A stretch of DNA of 64,000 bases from Notospermus geniculatus (taxonomy: Eukaryota; Nemertea; Pilidiophora; Heteronemertea; Lineidae): positions 465,503 to 529,502 of the forward strand of contig NMRB01000210.1 in NCBI GenBank assembly GCA_002633025.1, read 5' to 3'. The notes beneath the pieces are model-generated. The model had not been told where the DNA came from. It was given only the letters and a program-made list of their open reading frames with translations, and did no database searches. Below, piece by piece: positions 44,185-55,880 of this stretch; the stretch's first letter is position 1; each line of letters opens with the position of its first letter. A program made the position numbers and the translations under genes.

Positions 44185-46391
44185 CTAATGCCCGTTGTGT
44201 TCTCCCCGTACAATATGAGATGAGAATTCATATTTATCTCGGGAGGTATACCCACAAATATTACACTCCAGGGGATTCCTGAAACCATGGCAACCCATGT
44301 GAATCGTATACATCACATGATCCATGAAAATTACATCGCAGGTGGCGCATATGTAATAACGGTGGCTGCCTATAGGTGGCGACAGTAGTCCTTGCTGCAG
44401 CAGGGGGCCGGGCGTTGACGAGCCCTGGCTCGAGACTGAGACGGCCGAACTCCCACTCAGTCTGCGTTTGATCCCTCGGGAATCATCTGGATAGTGGGGA
44501 CTGCTCAAGCTCTCCATCTGGTGTGCACTGCCAGAACTAATCTCACTCCGGCCTGGATTGTTTCCATGACTGCCGTGCGTCACGGATGATGATATCGTCC
44601 CCCCTGAAGGCCAGTACGTCCCACGGGACTGAATCTTGTGGCGTTTAGGTGACTTCTGCTCCAACTGACTGGTGCCCTTCCCATCCAAACCCACGCTCTT
44701 CATCCCAGGTATAGTCGCGTTTTGGCGATAAATATCCATCCCCGTTAACATCCACGGATGATCAGTGTCATCATTACTAGCACTTGTACTAACAGAGGTA
44801 TGCCGTTCCCTGGAATACGCCCACGAGACGTCGGTACCAGAACTCTCTAAACCATCCGAGTTACCCCTTTCTTCATCAATGTGAACTGCATTTGGAAACG
44901 GCGATTTCTCCTCCACATTCTTTTTATCATCCCTCCCAGTTTCCATGGAAACGTTTCTTCCTCTTTTCCTGATTTCCCCAGGTTCCGGACCGTCAGCCTC
45001 TGAAAGTATCAGAAGAAAATTTTGATACGTGATAGTCCATGGAGTGTCAGATTGGGCTAACGCAAACATCAGCACCTCTCACCACTGAGGTTTGGGTTCA
45101 ACCCCCACTTGGACCAAGTCTTCATTGATAGAGAGGGCGACACTCCGACAATGCAGCTCACCTTCAGTGTCCGAGTCATTCTCCTGTTTTATTTCAATCA
45201 CCCCCGGATTGCGTGTTCCCGTATCTTTCTCATTCTCCTTGCGACAGCTCAGGTTATAAGCCTCCTCCTGGGGGCTTCCCTGATCCTGGTGGGCAGTCGT
45301 GTCGTCAGAATTCACCAACGCAATGTATCGCATTCCCTGGTTTTTTTCTGCTATTCTACTCATAATGCCTAGAATATATAAAGGACAAACCATAAGTCTT
45401 GCAGTTTGGAGTCAGAAACACACCAACATTTGCAAAAGTTACTCTCCAGCTTCCCCAAGTTACCTGTTGGTTGCAGTGGAATCATCCTTGTCCTCTGTGG
45501 GTCCGGTGATGAGCATTCCACGTCACTGTCACCTTGACCGCGATCCATGACCGTGTCGTGTGTTTTATCACGGTCACCTCTCATCTGGCGGACGACCTTT
45601 CCCTGACGTATCAGATGTAACTTCCTGTGTTTGGGCAGATCAACGTGGAAACAGTCATAGTGCCGTTTTAGGTCGCCGTGCGAACGGAACTGCTGGGTGC
45701 AAAGCTTGCATTGGTAAATGAAAGAGAGGTCTGTGTGGCGGAGAAGATGAACCTGAAAAAGGTTTTCCATTTCGTAATTTCACGAAATTAAATGAGAAAC
45801 CAGCAATCTTCAAAGCAATGATTCGATGTCCAGACAAGACATTGACATGTTAAAGTTTCCAAAGTGAACCCTCTGCCACTGGTCAAAACTAGAGGCCAAA
45901 CCGCTCGTCACCTCACCTTTAGAGTTTCCTTTCGTTTGCTCGCAAAGTCACAGAAGGAACACTTGAATTTCTTCTGTGGAGTGTGAACCTGCATATGCCG
46001 AGTTAGGTTGCCGTTTTGTGTGAACGACATGCCACAGATGTGGCAACGGAAGGGACGCTCACCTGCAAGAACAAAAAATTGTTGAATCTGCCAACTGTCT
46101 CTGGCGACAAGCTGGGCCTATCAGCTCCACATGCTGATAAGAAAAACGTAATAGACTTTTCAAATACTGAATTTGCAGCAATTTGAATCAGTGATTCCGG
46201 GTCAGTTTTTCGAGTAGGATCTCAAATTAGCCCTCATCTCTTAAATGCGTACTCTGTGCCGATCAAACAAATATCATACCTGTGTGAACCCTAACATGGG
46301 TCTGAAGACAGCCCTTAGATGGCGCCACATACGTGCATAAAGGACATTTGTGGGAGATTCCGGGATTTGAATCGTCAGGGAGACTATCCAT
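44185..46391 (-). CDS. IKZF: Ikaros-family zinc-finger transcription factor
   Basis: Five coding exons on the minus strand, 46391-46280, 46062-45917, 45752-45464, 45368-45162 and 44999-44185, join in phase to 522 residues, close to Ikaros itself. An in-frame TAA precedes the ATG by two codons. Four N-terminal C2H2 fingers bind [23 protein letters not shown], the TGERPF linker split by intron 1, [32 protein letters not shown] and [16 protein letters not shown]. After a long serine-rich linker with an IKQEND sumoylation-type site come two C-terminal fingers, [20 protein letters not shown] and [20 protein letters not shown], the hallmark dimerisation module. In vertebrates the family controls lymphoid development through chromatin complexes. 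A single ancestral-type gene is likely; orthology to one vertebrate member is not claimed. Confidence 0.94.
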
Positions 46392-47738
46392 GGATTGTTA
46401 ATGATTTGACAGCAGCACCATTTTGCAGAGGAGGAGTACCTTATATGCGCCCTGCAATATAAAAAGATGGTGATTTTCACACGTTGTAAAGTCAAAGGCG
46501 GCCTTGCACCAACCCAAGGGCTTGTCTATCACTGTGTCTATAGGCCTAGGCCGAGTTAGATTTTGACTTGAAACGACAGGATGCAATATACTAGGCACAG
46601 TACAGGTTGTAGGCCTAGCTGCTGCTCTAGGCCTACTAAGTAATGCTCATATGGTGACCATAACATAAACTGTCACTGCATACAGTACATGGTACATACA
46701 TGGGATGGCAGTACATGATGCACATCATGATCATTTTTTCCCAGCTGAAACCAAAACAACACATAAAACCGCTGCACGTGGTTAATCAGAACGTGCATTC
46801 TCTGAATAAACGACGTCTAGTTCTACTTAAATACGTACGCTCATATATCAACACCATAATCTCACATTTCAACGTCTCCCTTTTGCTTTAGACACAATTT
46901 TATGCAGCCCCAAGGTGCAAAAACATCAGTTTCATTGGACATGCGTGAAACCCGCGCCAGTGACGTTGGTGGCTATTTTTAGAATTTTATTCCATCTACC
47001 ATCTACCCTCCCTCCGCAAATTCGCAGAATGGCATTTTATTGAAGATTTAAGGTTTTCTGGCTGTAAAATCTCATTTATTACAACAAATTTGACATTTCT
47101 AATCTAATGCCGAATATTTAAGATGTTGTCATTCCGCGAAACTGGTTAAATGATGATGCATTCCAATTAATAGCTACCCTCCCCCTGCTGCATAATTACT
47201 GTCGACCAAAACACTGCCAAAAATGGCGGAGGGCGATTGGAATACAGCGTCTTAAATTTTCCCCATTTTACCGATTTCTTGGATAAAGGTTACTACAACA
47301 TCACATTCACATTTTAGGTCAGTATATTTTCTATCAAATGACCGTATTTTTCTTGTCATAAGTTGTAGTTTTGTGTGTAAATTAGCTGTTTTATTCGTCC
47401 ATTGAATTTTAATACATGATGAATACATTAGTGTATGTACATAACATGTACATAATGTACTGCTGCTGTATGTTGACTGCTGATTGACAAGACCACGTGA
47501 CCAATTAAATTAGGGTATCTTTTAGCTTCCTTGGCAACGTTTTGGGTTTTGTTTTTGTGGCAATTGGTGATAAGTATTTCTACTGTACTGAATTGCTGTC
47601 GTGTTAATTTTCATCGTTTGGACAAGACGTAGTCGTAATAATAAAAGAAATCCATCAATCACGAGATGACACATGACTGACAGAGTGTCGTGCCTCTCTG
47701 GTCTTGATTTTGGCAAATTGCAGAGCTACCGGAGTGCC
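46392..47738. other. Upstream region of the Ikaros-family gene, no other gene seen
   Basis: It includes three TAGGCCTA words (46541-46632) and AAAATGGCGGA near 47220, which may mark a promoter with 5' untranslated exons. I could not place the transcription start. Confidence 0.4.
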
Positions 47739-47992
47739 CATCCTGACTTATCACTAGGCCTATCACTATCAGGGCCCAGTTTCACAAAGAATCTTAAGTC
47801 TAAGAAAAAACTTTAGTCTGAAATGAAGTCATCTGATTTGCTGAAACCCTGGTCACATGATGACTTAAGTCAAACTTTAGACTTAAGTTTCTTTGTGAAA
47901 CTGGGCCCAGGTCTTTTCCTGTCATTCCTACGTCACTCCGTTTGTATGGAGTGACGTAGGAATGACAGGAAAAGACCTGATAAGTCAGGATG
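47739..47992. mobile_element. Foldback interrupted by another foldback
   Basis: The right arm (47948-47992) has two reverse-complement matches on the left: 31 bp at 47909-47939, and 15 bp (CATCCTGACTTATCA) at 47739-47753. The two left pieces are separated by 155 bp that contain the MITE at 47772-47908. Removing the insert restores one continuous arm of about 45 bp with an 8-nt loop. Confidence 0.8.
47772..47908. mobile_element. GGGCCC-ended MITE, 137 bp
   Basis: GGGCCCAGTTTCACAAAGAA and TTCTTTGTGAAACTGGGCCC form the ends, the arms continuing through ACTTAAGTCTAAG-type words for about 33 bp. It is nested in the foldback at 47739-47992 and related in its core to 7326-7424. Confidence 0.85.
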
Positions 47993-50900
47993 CCGGAGTA
48001 GGCCTACCGTACCACCACCACAAGTACCGTACATGTACCAGAATTGGTACTGAATTGTCGTGTAATTTTCGTTGTTTGGACCACAAGTAAAAGGAATCCC
48101 ATCACGGTTGCCATGTTTGCTTTCTAATTTTTTTCTCTCGAAAATTGACAGAATTTTTTTTTTTAATTTTCAGAATGAGTTCTTGGAATGCCATTCAAAA
48201 ATAGATAGGCCTACTTGATAATCATTATCTTTCCTCCAGACCGGCACACCATGGCATTGGCATTGAAAGCCTTGGGGAATCCCACTCAGCTGACCCGATC
48301 CCAATCATGTGATGTTTGGCGGTGTCCAAAACATTGGCCTACCCTGGAGTTGTCAGGAAGTGTTTTTGGCCTGTCTCAGTCTGTTTTCAACATTCCATAC
48401 ACATATTTGTTTGTTTCTCAATATGCTCTTCTGGTATTAGGTCAGCTATTATGGTGAAATCATATACAATAGAGTTCCACATAGTTCTGTTGATGAAAAA
48501 ACTAGGCTATTACGGGTACTACCAAAAATAGTCCTCTCCTATCTATTTTTGGTTGAACACGTTATACATGTATGGAGACAACATCAGAGGGCTTTGATTT
48601 GAAGACAGATTTTGCAATGATACTGAGGTAAACCTGACTTGCATGCCATTACAATCTGCCAGCCAGTCAGCCAGCCGAATTTGGAGTCACAATCGCATTC
48701 ATATTGTACTCTCTATTTCGAGACACACTGTAAATTCACATGTCATCATTGGTTGTCATTGATATGGTGACTTCTAATGAAGTTTTCCGCCACTTTTATT
48801 TGACTTCATTCCGGAATAACAATTGGTCAAAGTGTTTGTGTCTGCCCACTCACATTATTATTGAAAATTGAGACAGATTACAAGTGATTTACATGCGACA
48901 TTCTTGAATAGACGTTCATTCTTTCATGGGGCAATATGGGAACCTGACCCCACTAACGACCTCCTATTGTTGACAATTGAATAGGCCTGCTATCGCCAGG
49001 TAAATGGGCCTTGGGTGATAAGTGGTACAGAATGGGCCATGGATGAGTCATCGCTGCCCAGGGTCACAGTTTAAGACGGGACACGCCCAAAGCTAACACC
49101 TGTAGTATTCCTCGTAGTACATTTAGGTAAATTGGAGCGTGCATTCTGCCATTCATACATTGCTTTTGTTATCATCACGGGAGTTGTGATGGTTCATATT
49201 AGTGCTTTACACTACCACTGTACACGTCAATGCAACAGCTGGATTTAACCCTTGAGAATGATTGTGACAGTTAGTTCTGACATGATGGGAAGCTTATCAG
49301 GCCAGCGACCGTTGCCTGGCTGTATTGAGGGAGACCAAAGAGACACAATGGCCTGCGGCACCACCTAGATGCAAGGTGCCATCTCGGCTGCATGATTTGC
49401 AACCAACCTGTTAAGCCTTCATTTGGTCTTAATCAACATGATTATTAATCAATCAAGCCAACCTGGCGTACAATTAACGCTAAATCGTGGCGCGAACCTG
49501 ACCGTGGCTGCAGACACTAAGTCGCTTGCATTGATGATGCGTGTAGACTCTGCTGCAGATGATCGGGTTTAATCACCGGTCGGGTACCTCTGAGCCGCCA
49601 TGACGCCTGTCTGGCCAGGCAAAACATAACGCTGATATTACTACATGATGAATGGTGTAGTAATACGTACCTGGATTGGCTGATGGTGGTTTTGTGTGGT
49701 GCCAGTGAGCCTCTTCCAGGAGAGTGGTTTCAGTTCCACCTATTCTGGAGAGTGGCTTCCGTATCGTTGGCTGTGTTTACATGTGGAGATTCACGGTTTC
49801 GTAAGATTTCTCAACAAACGGCATGAAAAGTATAAGTTGGTCGCCTGGCGAAACTGGAACCTCCCCCAGCTGACACCTCTGCCAGGAGGACAATTCTCCA
49901 ATAAGGTCCCCCAAAATTCGATTCACAATTTGTGAATTCTATCATCTATTTTGACCTGTAATCATGATGCCTCTTGATAAAGGACAGCGTCGGTCAGTCC
50001 TGAAGCGTGAAGAGAGGGTCCACTGCGCTGAACTTCTGATAATCTGCAGACATGACAGAGCAGGAATGTACAGAAATGCTTTGAGACCAAAATATGGTGT
50101 CCGCCGCCACTCCCTCTGGTTCATGTCCAGAACAAGAATTAAAGTTGCACCCTGTCTTGACAATGGATGACACTTGGTATTTTCAGCCCAGAAATATCCC
50201 GTCCATCTTTAGCTAATGAACTATACATATAGCCCATAGCCTAACTTGACCTTTTGGTTGCATGTGTTTATTCTCTCTGTGTCCTGTGACATTTCATTCT
50301 CCTATTTTTCTGTTGCTAGTCGGTTGTGTAATCAACACTGAATTAGTACGTAAGTACATGTTCACACTTTCGCAGACATGACACCAAGCAATCTCCATTC
50401 CAAGCAATCATTCTGAACCATGGGGCTAGGCGTGGATTCAGAGGGGCCCCCTAGGTGCTCGCCTCTCCTTTTGGCCAACAAATCTGTAAAATCGACCGTG
50501 ACATTCTGAAATTTCACCGCAGATTTCAATGTTCCCAGCACAGGGCGCCCCCTCTTTTCCCAAACCCTGGATCCGCCCCTACAGCCTGTACTTTTGTAGG
50601 TGTCGATAGAAAGATCTTTAAAAAGATCTTTAAAAAGGATGTTCTTTGCCGCAAATGTCATGTACATGTACTTTATGGGACTATGATTCCATGTCAAACT
50701 TGGCAATTTTATTTTTCGAATATTCCCCCTGAATCGCGGTTATTCGCACTTCTTGACGGCCGCCCCATCAAAGTGCATTTCGACATCGTCTTTCCTCCCC
50801 ATGAAGATACCAGACAGAAAATTTGTATTCGGGAAGCGATCACGGGATATTCAGCGACCCAAACATAAGACTTGGGTCGTAGAAGGAGCCCGCTTGTTTC

Positions 50901-51088
50901 TATGGTTACGGGGACGGTGTAGGTGTTGAAGTGGGTCTCGGGAGGGCGGTGCTTCGTCCTGGTATTCTGGTGAGAACTGGCATCTCCTCTTATGTATGTT
51001 TGCTAATACATTTGTGTGTCTCTGGGATGTCGGGTCTGCAATGCAGCTTGGGTCATGATGATGAGGACACTGCACTCTCTTAACATAA
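47993..51088. other. No gene recognised
   Basis: Open frames at 48215-48457 and 49964-50170 were inspected; neither resembles a known protein nor has a matching splice partner. One MITE lies at 50427-50581. Confidence 0.35.
50427..50581. mobile_element. hAT-like short MITE, 155 bp
   Basis: The left end TAGGCGTGGATTCAGAGGGG and the reversed right end TAGGGGCGGATCCAGGG match with a few changes. The interior (TTTTGGCCAACAAATCTGTA, ACCGCAGATTTCAATG) aligns with the element at 59300-59467. No target duplication was recognised. Confidence 0.7.
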
Positions 51089-51320
51089 GGTGCCCACAGG
51101 TCGACATTGCGTCCCGGAGCAACTCTGAAATGGATCCGTCGCAGATCAAAAACAACTACACTCATGATGCATCCGGCAGTTTCTCGGAGACACAAGCGTG
51201 CTCAGGTTGACAAAATCGGCATGACATGCAAGTGATCATCAGTCACTCGGACTTGCTTCCATCGCCGGAAAGCTGGTTGCCACAAGTTGCTTCAGGACGC
51301 AATGTCGACCTGTGGGCACC
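51089..51320. repeat. Inverted repeat, 36-bp arms, 160-nt loop
   Basis: GGTGCCCACAGGTCGACATT at 51089 is repeated in reverse, AATGTCGACCTGTGGGCACC, ending at 51320; the arms run through TGCGTCC and AGCAACT with three mismatches. Confidence 0.8.
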
Positions 51321-53642
51321 TTTACAGCATTGCTGGTGCTGACAGAACACCATCGGTCCGTCAATCCAAAGATGTCCTTTGTGGTCATTCCACTGCTCTT
51401 TTCAAGGTTCGTTTCATGCTGTCATGTCTCGTTCGACAGCCAATGATCCAGCTTTTTGCCACCAGTCATCATGTTCTTTCCCTTCTCTTTTGTTGAAACG
51501 TGTCCCCGAATTAGCTTTACAGCTTGTCACGGTCTAGACTGTTAGGTAACGATCCATAACCAACTTTCCTACCGGAAAATCTTCTAAAAATAATTCCTAA
51601 AGTTGTGTAACAGTGACCAAAAACGTCTCTCTAAAAAGAAGTGTCAGCGAAAATTACGTAACGGTAACCGAATCCATCATTTTGTTGGCACGAGCATTTA
51701 CATTACAATGGTCTTAGGCCTTTTTGATCTGCCGATGAGTCATCTTCCAAAATATTGTGCATGTGCTGTGTCTCGTTGCCGCCTTTATTTCAAGTGGCCA
51801 CCTGACATACCTGATTGGATGGGTAAATCGCGGCACACTTGGCATCGGTGAATTGTATTCATTCAGGTGATCATTCAGGTTTTGGAGTGTCTTCCAGTGG
51901 TGGCGAAAACCAACAGGATAATAACTGAATGTCATGAATGAAGTAGCCTAATTCACATGTTTTTTGTGTGGAGAAGAACATTTCTATAGCAGGGATAATT
52001 CTTTATTTCGCAGGTAAGTCTTTGATTGTTGTTGGCTTGTGACGAGTGTGTCTGCTATTAACTACTACTCAGCTGTGACAAAGCCAGGAAGGATAAGATT
52101 ACCGTTGCGTTATGGGATTTTAAACGAAGGAAGCGAGCGCTAAGAACCCCTGATGGTCTCAGGATGATTGCAAGGGGTGAATTAATTTTATTTGGTTTTG
52201 CACGCCACTTTGTTGGTGCCCAACATCTTGGAATGCCACAGATCCAGGGGTCCTGCCCCCTCCCCATAATGAAGGATGTGCTTCGTATGAAACCAGCAAA
52301 TCCCGACTTTCCTTCTTTCCGTTCAGGAACACCGGTCCTGCAGTACGAGGGGGGGTCATGCATTTGTTCCCCTAATGTCCAAAAAAAACCCAAAAAGATT
52401 TTGTGACCAGACAAATCCTGGCATCCACTCTTTCCCTTCAGGATCAACACTGGTCCTGTCGTAGCGAGTGGGGTTTGTGCATTCGTGCCCCTATGTCACC
52501 ACTTTTAGAACATTTTGCCGGTGGTGACACATATGGTGGAGTAAGCACTAAAATTGACCACCTCTGACATCGAGTACCTCAGATTGCACGCTGGGCGGCA
52601 TGCCAACCAGTATGCCACCTCTTGCAGAAGTCTGCCTCTTGGATTGCTTCAGGGGTGGGGTGTGCGGTGGCCAAACACCTGTGAATTCTGAAATCAACAG
52701 GGAGCAAACAGCTGCTACTGCTTGAACCTCTTAGTCAGTGTTCTAATAATTGATGGATACCAGATCACAAAATTTGGCAGTTATAAGATGTTACAGGTGC
52801 AGACCATTAGACACCTGTCTTACGTTAGTGTCATTCTTTATCTGTAACTTCTTGGCTGCTGTTTGATATCTCTGGGTGAATCATTGATTGAACACCTGTG
52901 AACGTCTTACATTTAAGGGGAAGTGGCCCCCAGTTGTCTTCTGAAGTCTTGGGAGGCTGGAAAATTCTTTTTGAGTATGGTACGAAAGTGCAATTTGTGC
53001 AGTTGAATCATGAAAAACAGCTCTGACCGAATCTGCCTTTGGGAATCAGTTATCAGGCTTTCCTACCCACCCCCACCCTCTAATAGGGATGAAGCAGTTT
53101 TCATGACTTTTCAAAAGGTGGGTGGGAAGTTTATGGGTTCATTTGAAATTGGTCAAACACTTTCTCTTTTTGTGCGTTTCTGGTAAGTGGAGCAAGTCTT
53201 TTTCTTAGTTCAACTTCTGGCCGTCATGTACCTGCCGGTACACCTTCAGGGCACCGTCGTCCCCTCCGTTGTCTATTGTTTGTTTGTTTGAAAGAGTGCA
53301 TCCACCGTTCACGCTGAAGGCCTCCTTTGAAATGGCCCCCTAGGACAACATAAACCAAGGTTTACAAATGATGTGCAGTAATTGTGGCTCATTGATTTGC
53401 AAAACAAATCTCTCGCTCAGTCAGACAAACCAGGTTCGTTTTTCCGCATCGTAAATGCAGGTTTGTTTTTCTACATCTAGGTCGGTAGTAAAAGAAAGCT
53501 GGCAGGTACGGGCTGCAGGGGAGCTGCCGCAGTACCTCCTGGATCAGCTCTCCCAAGATGGTACCCATGATACCTCTGTCATTTTGAAAAGTGCCTAGAG
53601 ACCCCACTTGGATCAATTATCTCCTGTTGGTTTGAACTCGCT
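51321..53642. other. No gene recognised
   Basis: A pair of similar words (GAACACCGGTCCTG near 52327 and AACACTGGTCCTG near 52447, each followed by a cytosine-rich CCCCTA word) hints at a diverged 120-bp duplication. Nothing coding was recognised. Confidence 0.35.
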
Positions 53643-54085
53643 GGGGATATGGGTCTGTTTATGAGGCTAGGCCTATGGAGTCCGTGTTTCACGGTAAGGG
53701 CTTGGGGATCAGCTGACAGTTGGTGGCAAAGGGGCTCCATCCACACTGTAGTTGCCAGGGATATGGGCTTGTTTTGGAGGCAAGGCCTAGAGGTACCAGT
53801 AGACTTAGGAGAGGGGTCTTGGGGATCAACACAGAGTGGACGGCAAAGGGGCTTCTCCGACACTGCACTTGAAAGGAGTACTGTTTCAATGGCTAGGCCT
53901 AATGGGATGAGCCTTGGGGTCAGTCCCTAGTGGGGTCGGTGCAAACTGGGGCTCACTGCACTTGCCAGCGATAAGGGTCTGTTTCAGAGGCTAGTGACTA
54001 GGCTTGATGGGATGGGCCTGGGGTCTTGCGGTCAGCCCAGAGTCAACAGCGAAGGGACTTCGCACTGCACTTGCTGAGGTTAGGC
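53643..54085. repeat. Degenerate tandem repeat, about 95-115-bp period, 4 copies
   Basis: GGGTCTGTTTATGAGGCTAG at 53649 recurs in altered form near 53763, 53878 and 53966. Each unit also has a CTTGGGGATCAG-like word, a GGCAAAGGGGCT-like word and CACTGCACTTGCCAG. Confidence 0.7.
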
Positions 54086-55367
54086 TTATGAATGGGAGTC
54101 TACCTTCATTGGTACCGGTACATGTAGGAGGAGAGGCTTGGCTTCTGGAGCCAACTGGTTGGCAATACGGGAGCTCACTCCCATCATAGAAAGACTACAA
54201 ACCGTACCTCCTCCGTCTTGGCTTTGGGAAGGAGCTGTCAATGTCATGATTATGTAAACATGTGCAAGAGCTGCAGCGCCTGAGACTGGAGAGATCGAGA
54301 AAGAAACGAAAGCTCGCTTTGGTGCCGCCGTCCAAACACCTGCAGTAGCTTTGTCTAACTCGTAGGATTATCACAAAAGTTCTATGAATCATTTACTCGG
54401 TTTACAGCACCTGCTTGAGTAGCTTGAACCACCGGCAGAAGAAAATGTAGCTGCGATAGCTAAAACCAACTCCTGGAGCTGGTAATCACTTCAAGATATG
54501 AGGAAGAATGAAACATTGATGGACTGGATGACCACACAACAGTTGCCATCGGCGATATCCCAAAATTGAGGAGCTGAATGGAACGTCGTTTGAAGAACGT
54601 GTAGAACTCTGTCATTTGTCTGTTGTTTGATGCGATGCTCGTGTGTGGGTCACCTTTGCTGGGGGTGATGCGGTGAATCCACTCCATACATCATAACCTC
54701 CCCACTGCGGTTAAGTCGGCGTTAAAGGTGTCATGATGCAAACAGGTGTTTTGTACCGCACACAGGTGGTGATAACACCGACTTCGATTGCAGAAAACCA
54801 CCAGCAGTCAAAGGATCCTAAATAAAATCACAGACAGACCACAAATCAATTTTTTTCGTGCAGTTTGTTTTTTGTTGACCTAAGCAATGTTAACATCAGT
54901 CAATCTCTTTATAAATTCATCCGATCTTGATATTTACTGCATGCAAACTCGCCCACCCAAGAAGATGCACGTTTTTTCCACGATTCTCTGACGTAGCATC
55001 ATTTTCTGTGGCTATCCTTGGTCTGGCTGCACCTCACGAGGGGAGCTTGTCAAACCGTGCATTCATTTATCACCCTGAGAACCCCCACCGAGAAAAACCC
55101 CAGGGGACTTTTCCAACCGGCTCAATAATTTGACACCAACGTCACGGCTCTCTTCCTTCCCACAAAAACATTGCAGAATTTATATCATCAGTTTCTCCTA
55201 CATTGTATCGTCTTGGGTGGTTTAGCACAAAGTTATGATCTTGTATTTGATGGATTTGCTCATAAACAATCGTTGAATGGCAGAAGGTGCAGTCAAATGG
55301 CTGAACAGAAATGCTGTAGTTGGAGGCAATGGTAAACCCTTGAAGCCAATATCAATCCTTGGCCTTA
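54086..55367. other. No gene recognised
   Basis: Inspected on both strands; nothing recognised. Confidence 0.35.
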
Positions 55368-55880
55368 CAGCCAGTGGCAAACCCGTGTGTAGCCAGCGGC
55401 AAACCCGTGTAGCCAGCGGCAAACCCGTGTAGCCAGCGGCAAACCCGTGTAGCCATTCCAATTCCAAACACGTGTAGCCAGTGGCAAACCCTTGTAGCCA
55501 AGTGGCAAAACCGTGTAGTCAGTGGCAAACCCGTGTAGCCAGTGGCAAACCCGTGTAGCCAGTGGCAAACCCGTGTAGCCAGTGGCAAACCCGTGTAGCC
55601 AGTGGCAAACCTGTGTAGCCAGTGGCAAAACCGTGTAGCCAGCGGCAAACACGTGTAGCCAGCGGCAAACACGTGTAGCCAGCGGCAAACACGTGTAGCC
55701 AGCGGCAAACACGTGTAGCCAGCGGCAAACACGTGTAGCCAGCGGCAAACACGTGTAGCCAGCGGCAAACACGTGTAGCCAACGGCAAACACGTGTAGCC
55801 AATGGCAAACACGTGTAGCCAGTGGCAAAACCGTGTAGTCAGTGGCAAACCCGTGTAGCCAGTGGCAATCCCTTGCAGTC
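55368..55880. repeat. 20-bp minisatellite, about 25 copies
   Basis: The unit is AGCGGCAAACACGTGTAGCC with variants AGTGGCAAACCCGTGTAGCC at the flanks. Nine neighbouring units in the middle (about 55640-55815) contain the E-box CACGTG every 20 bp. Because 20 is not a multiple of three and the minus strand has no stop in the unit, all three minus frames stay open through the array, each giving a 20-residue repeat such as CLPLATRVCRWLHVFAAGYT. This openness is a property of the repeat, not evidence of a gene. Confidence 0.95.
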
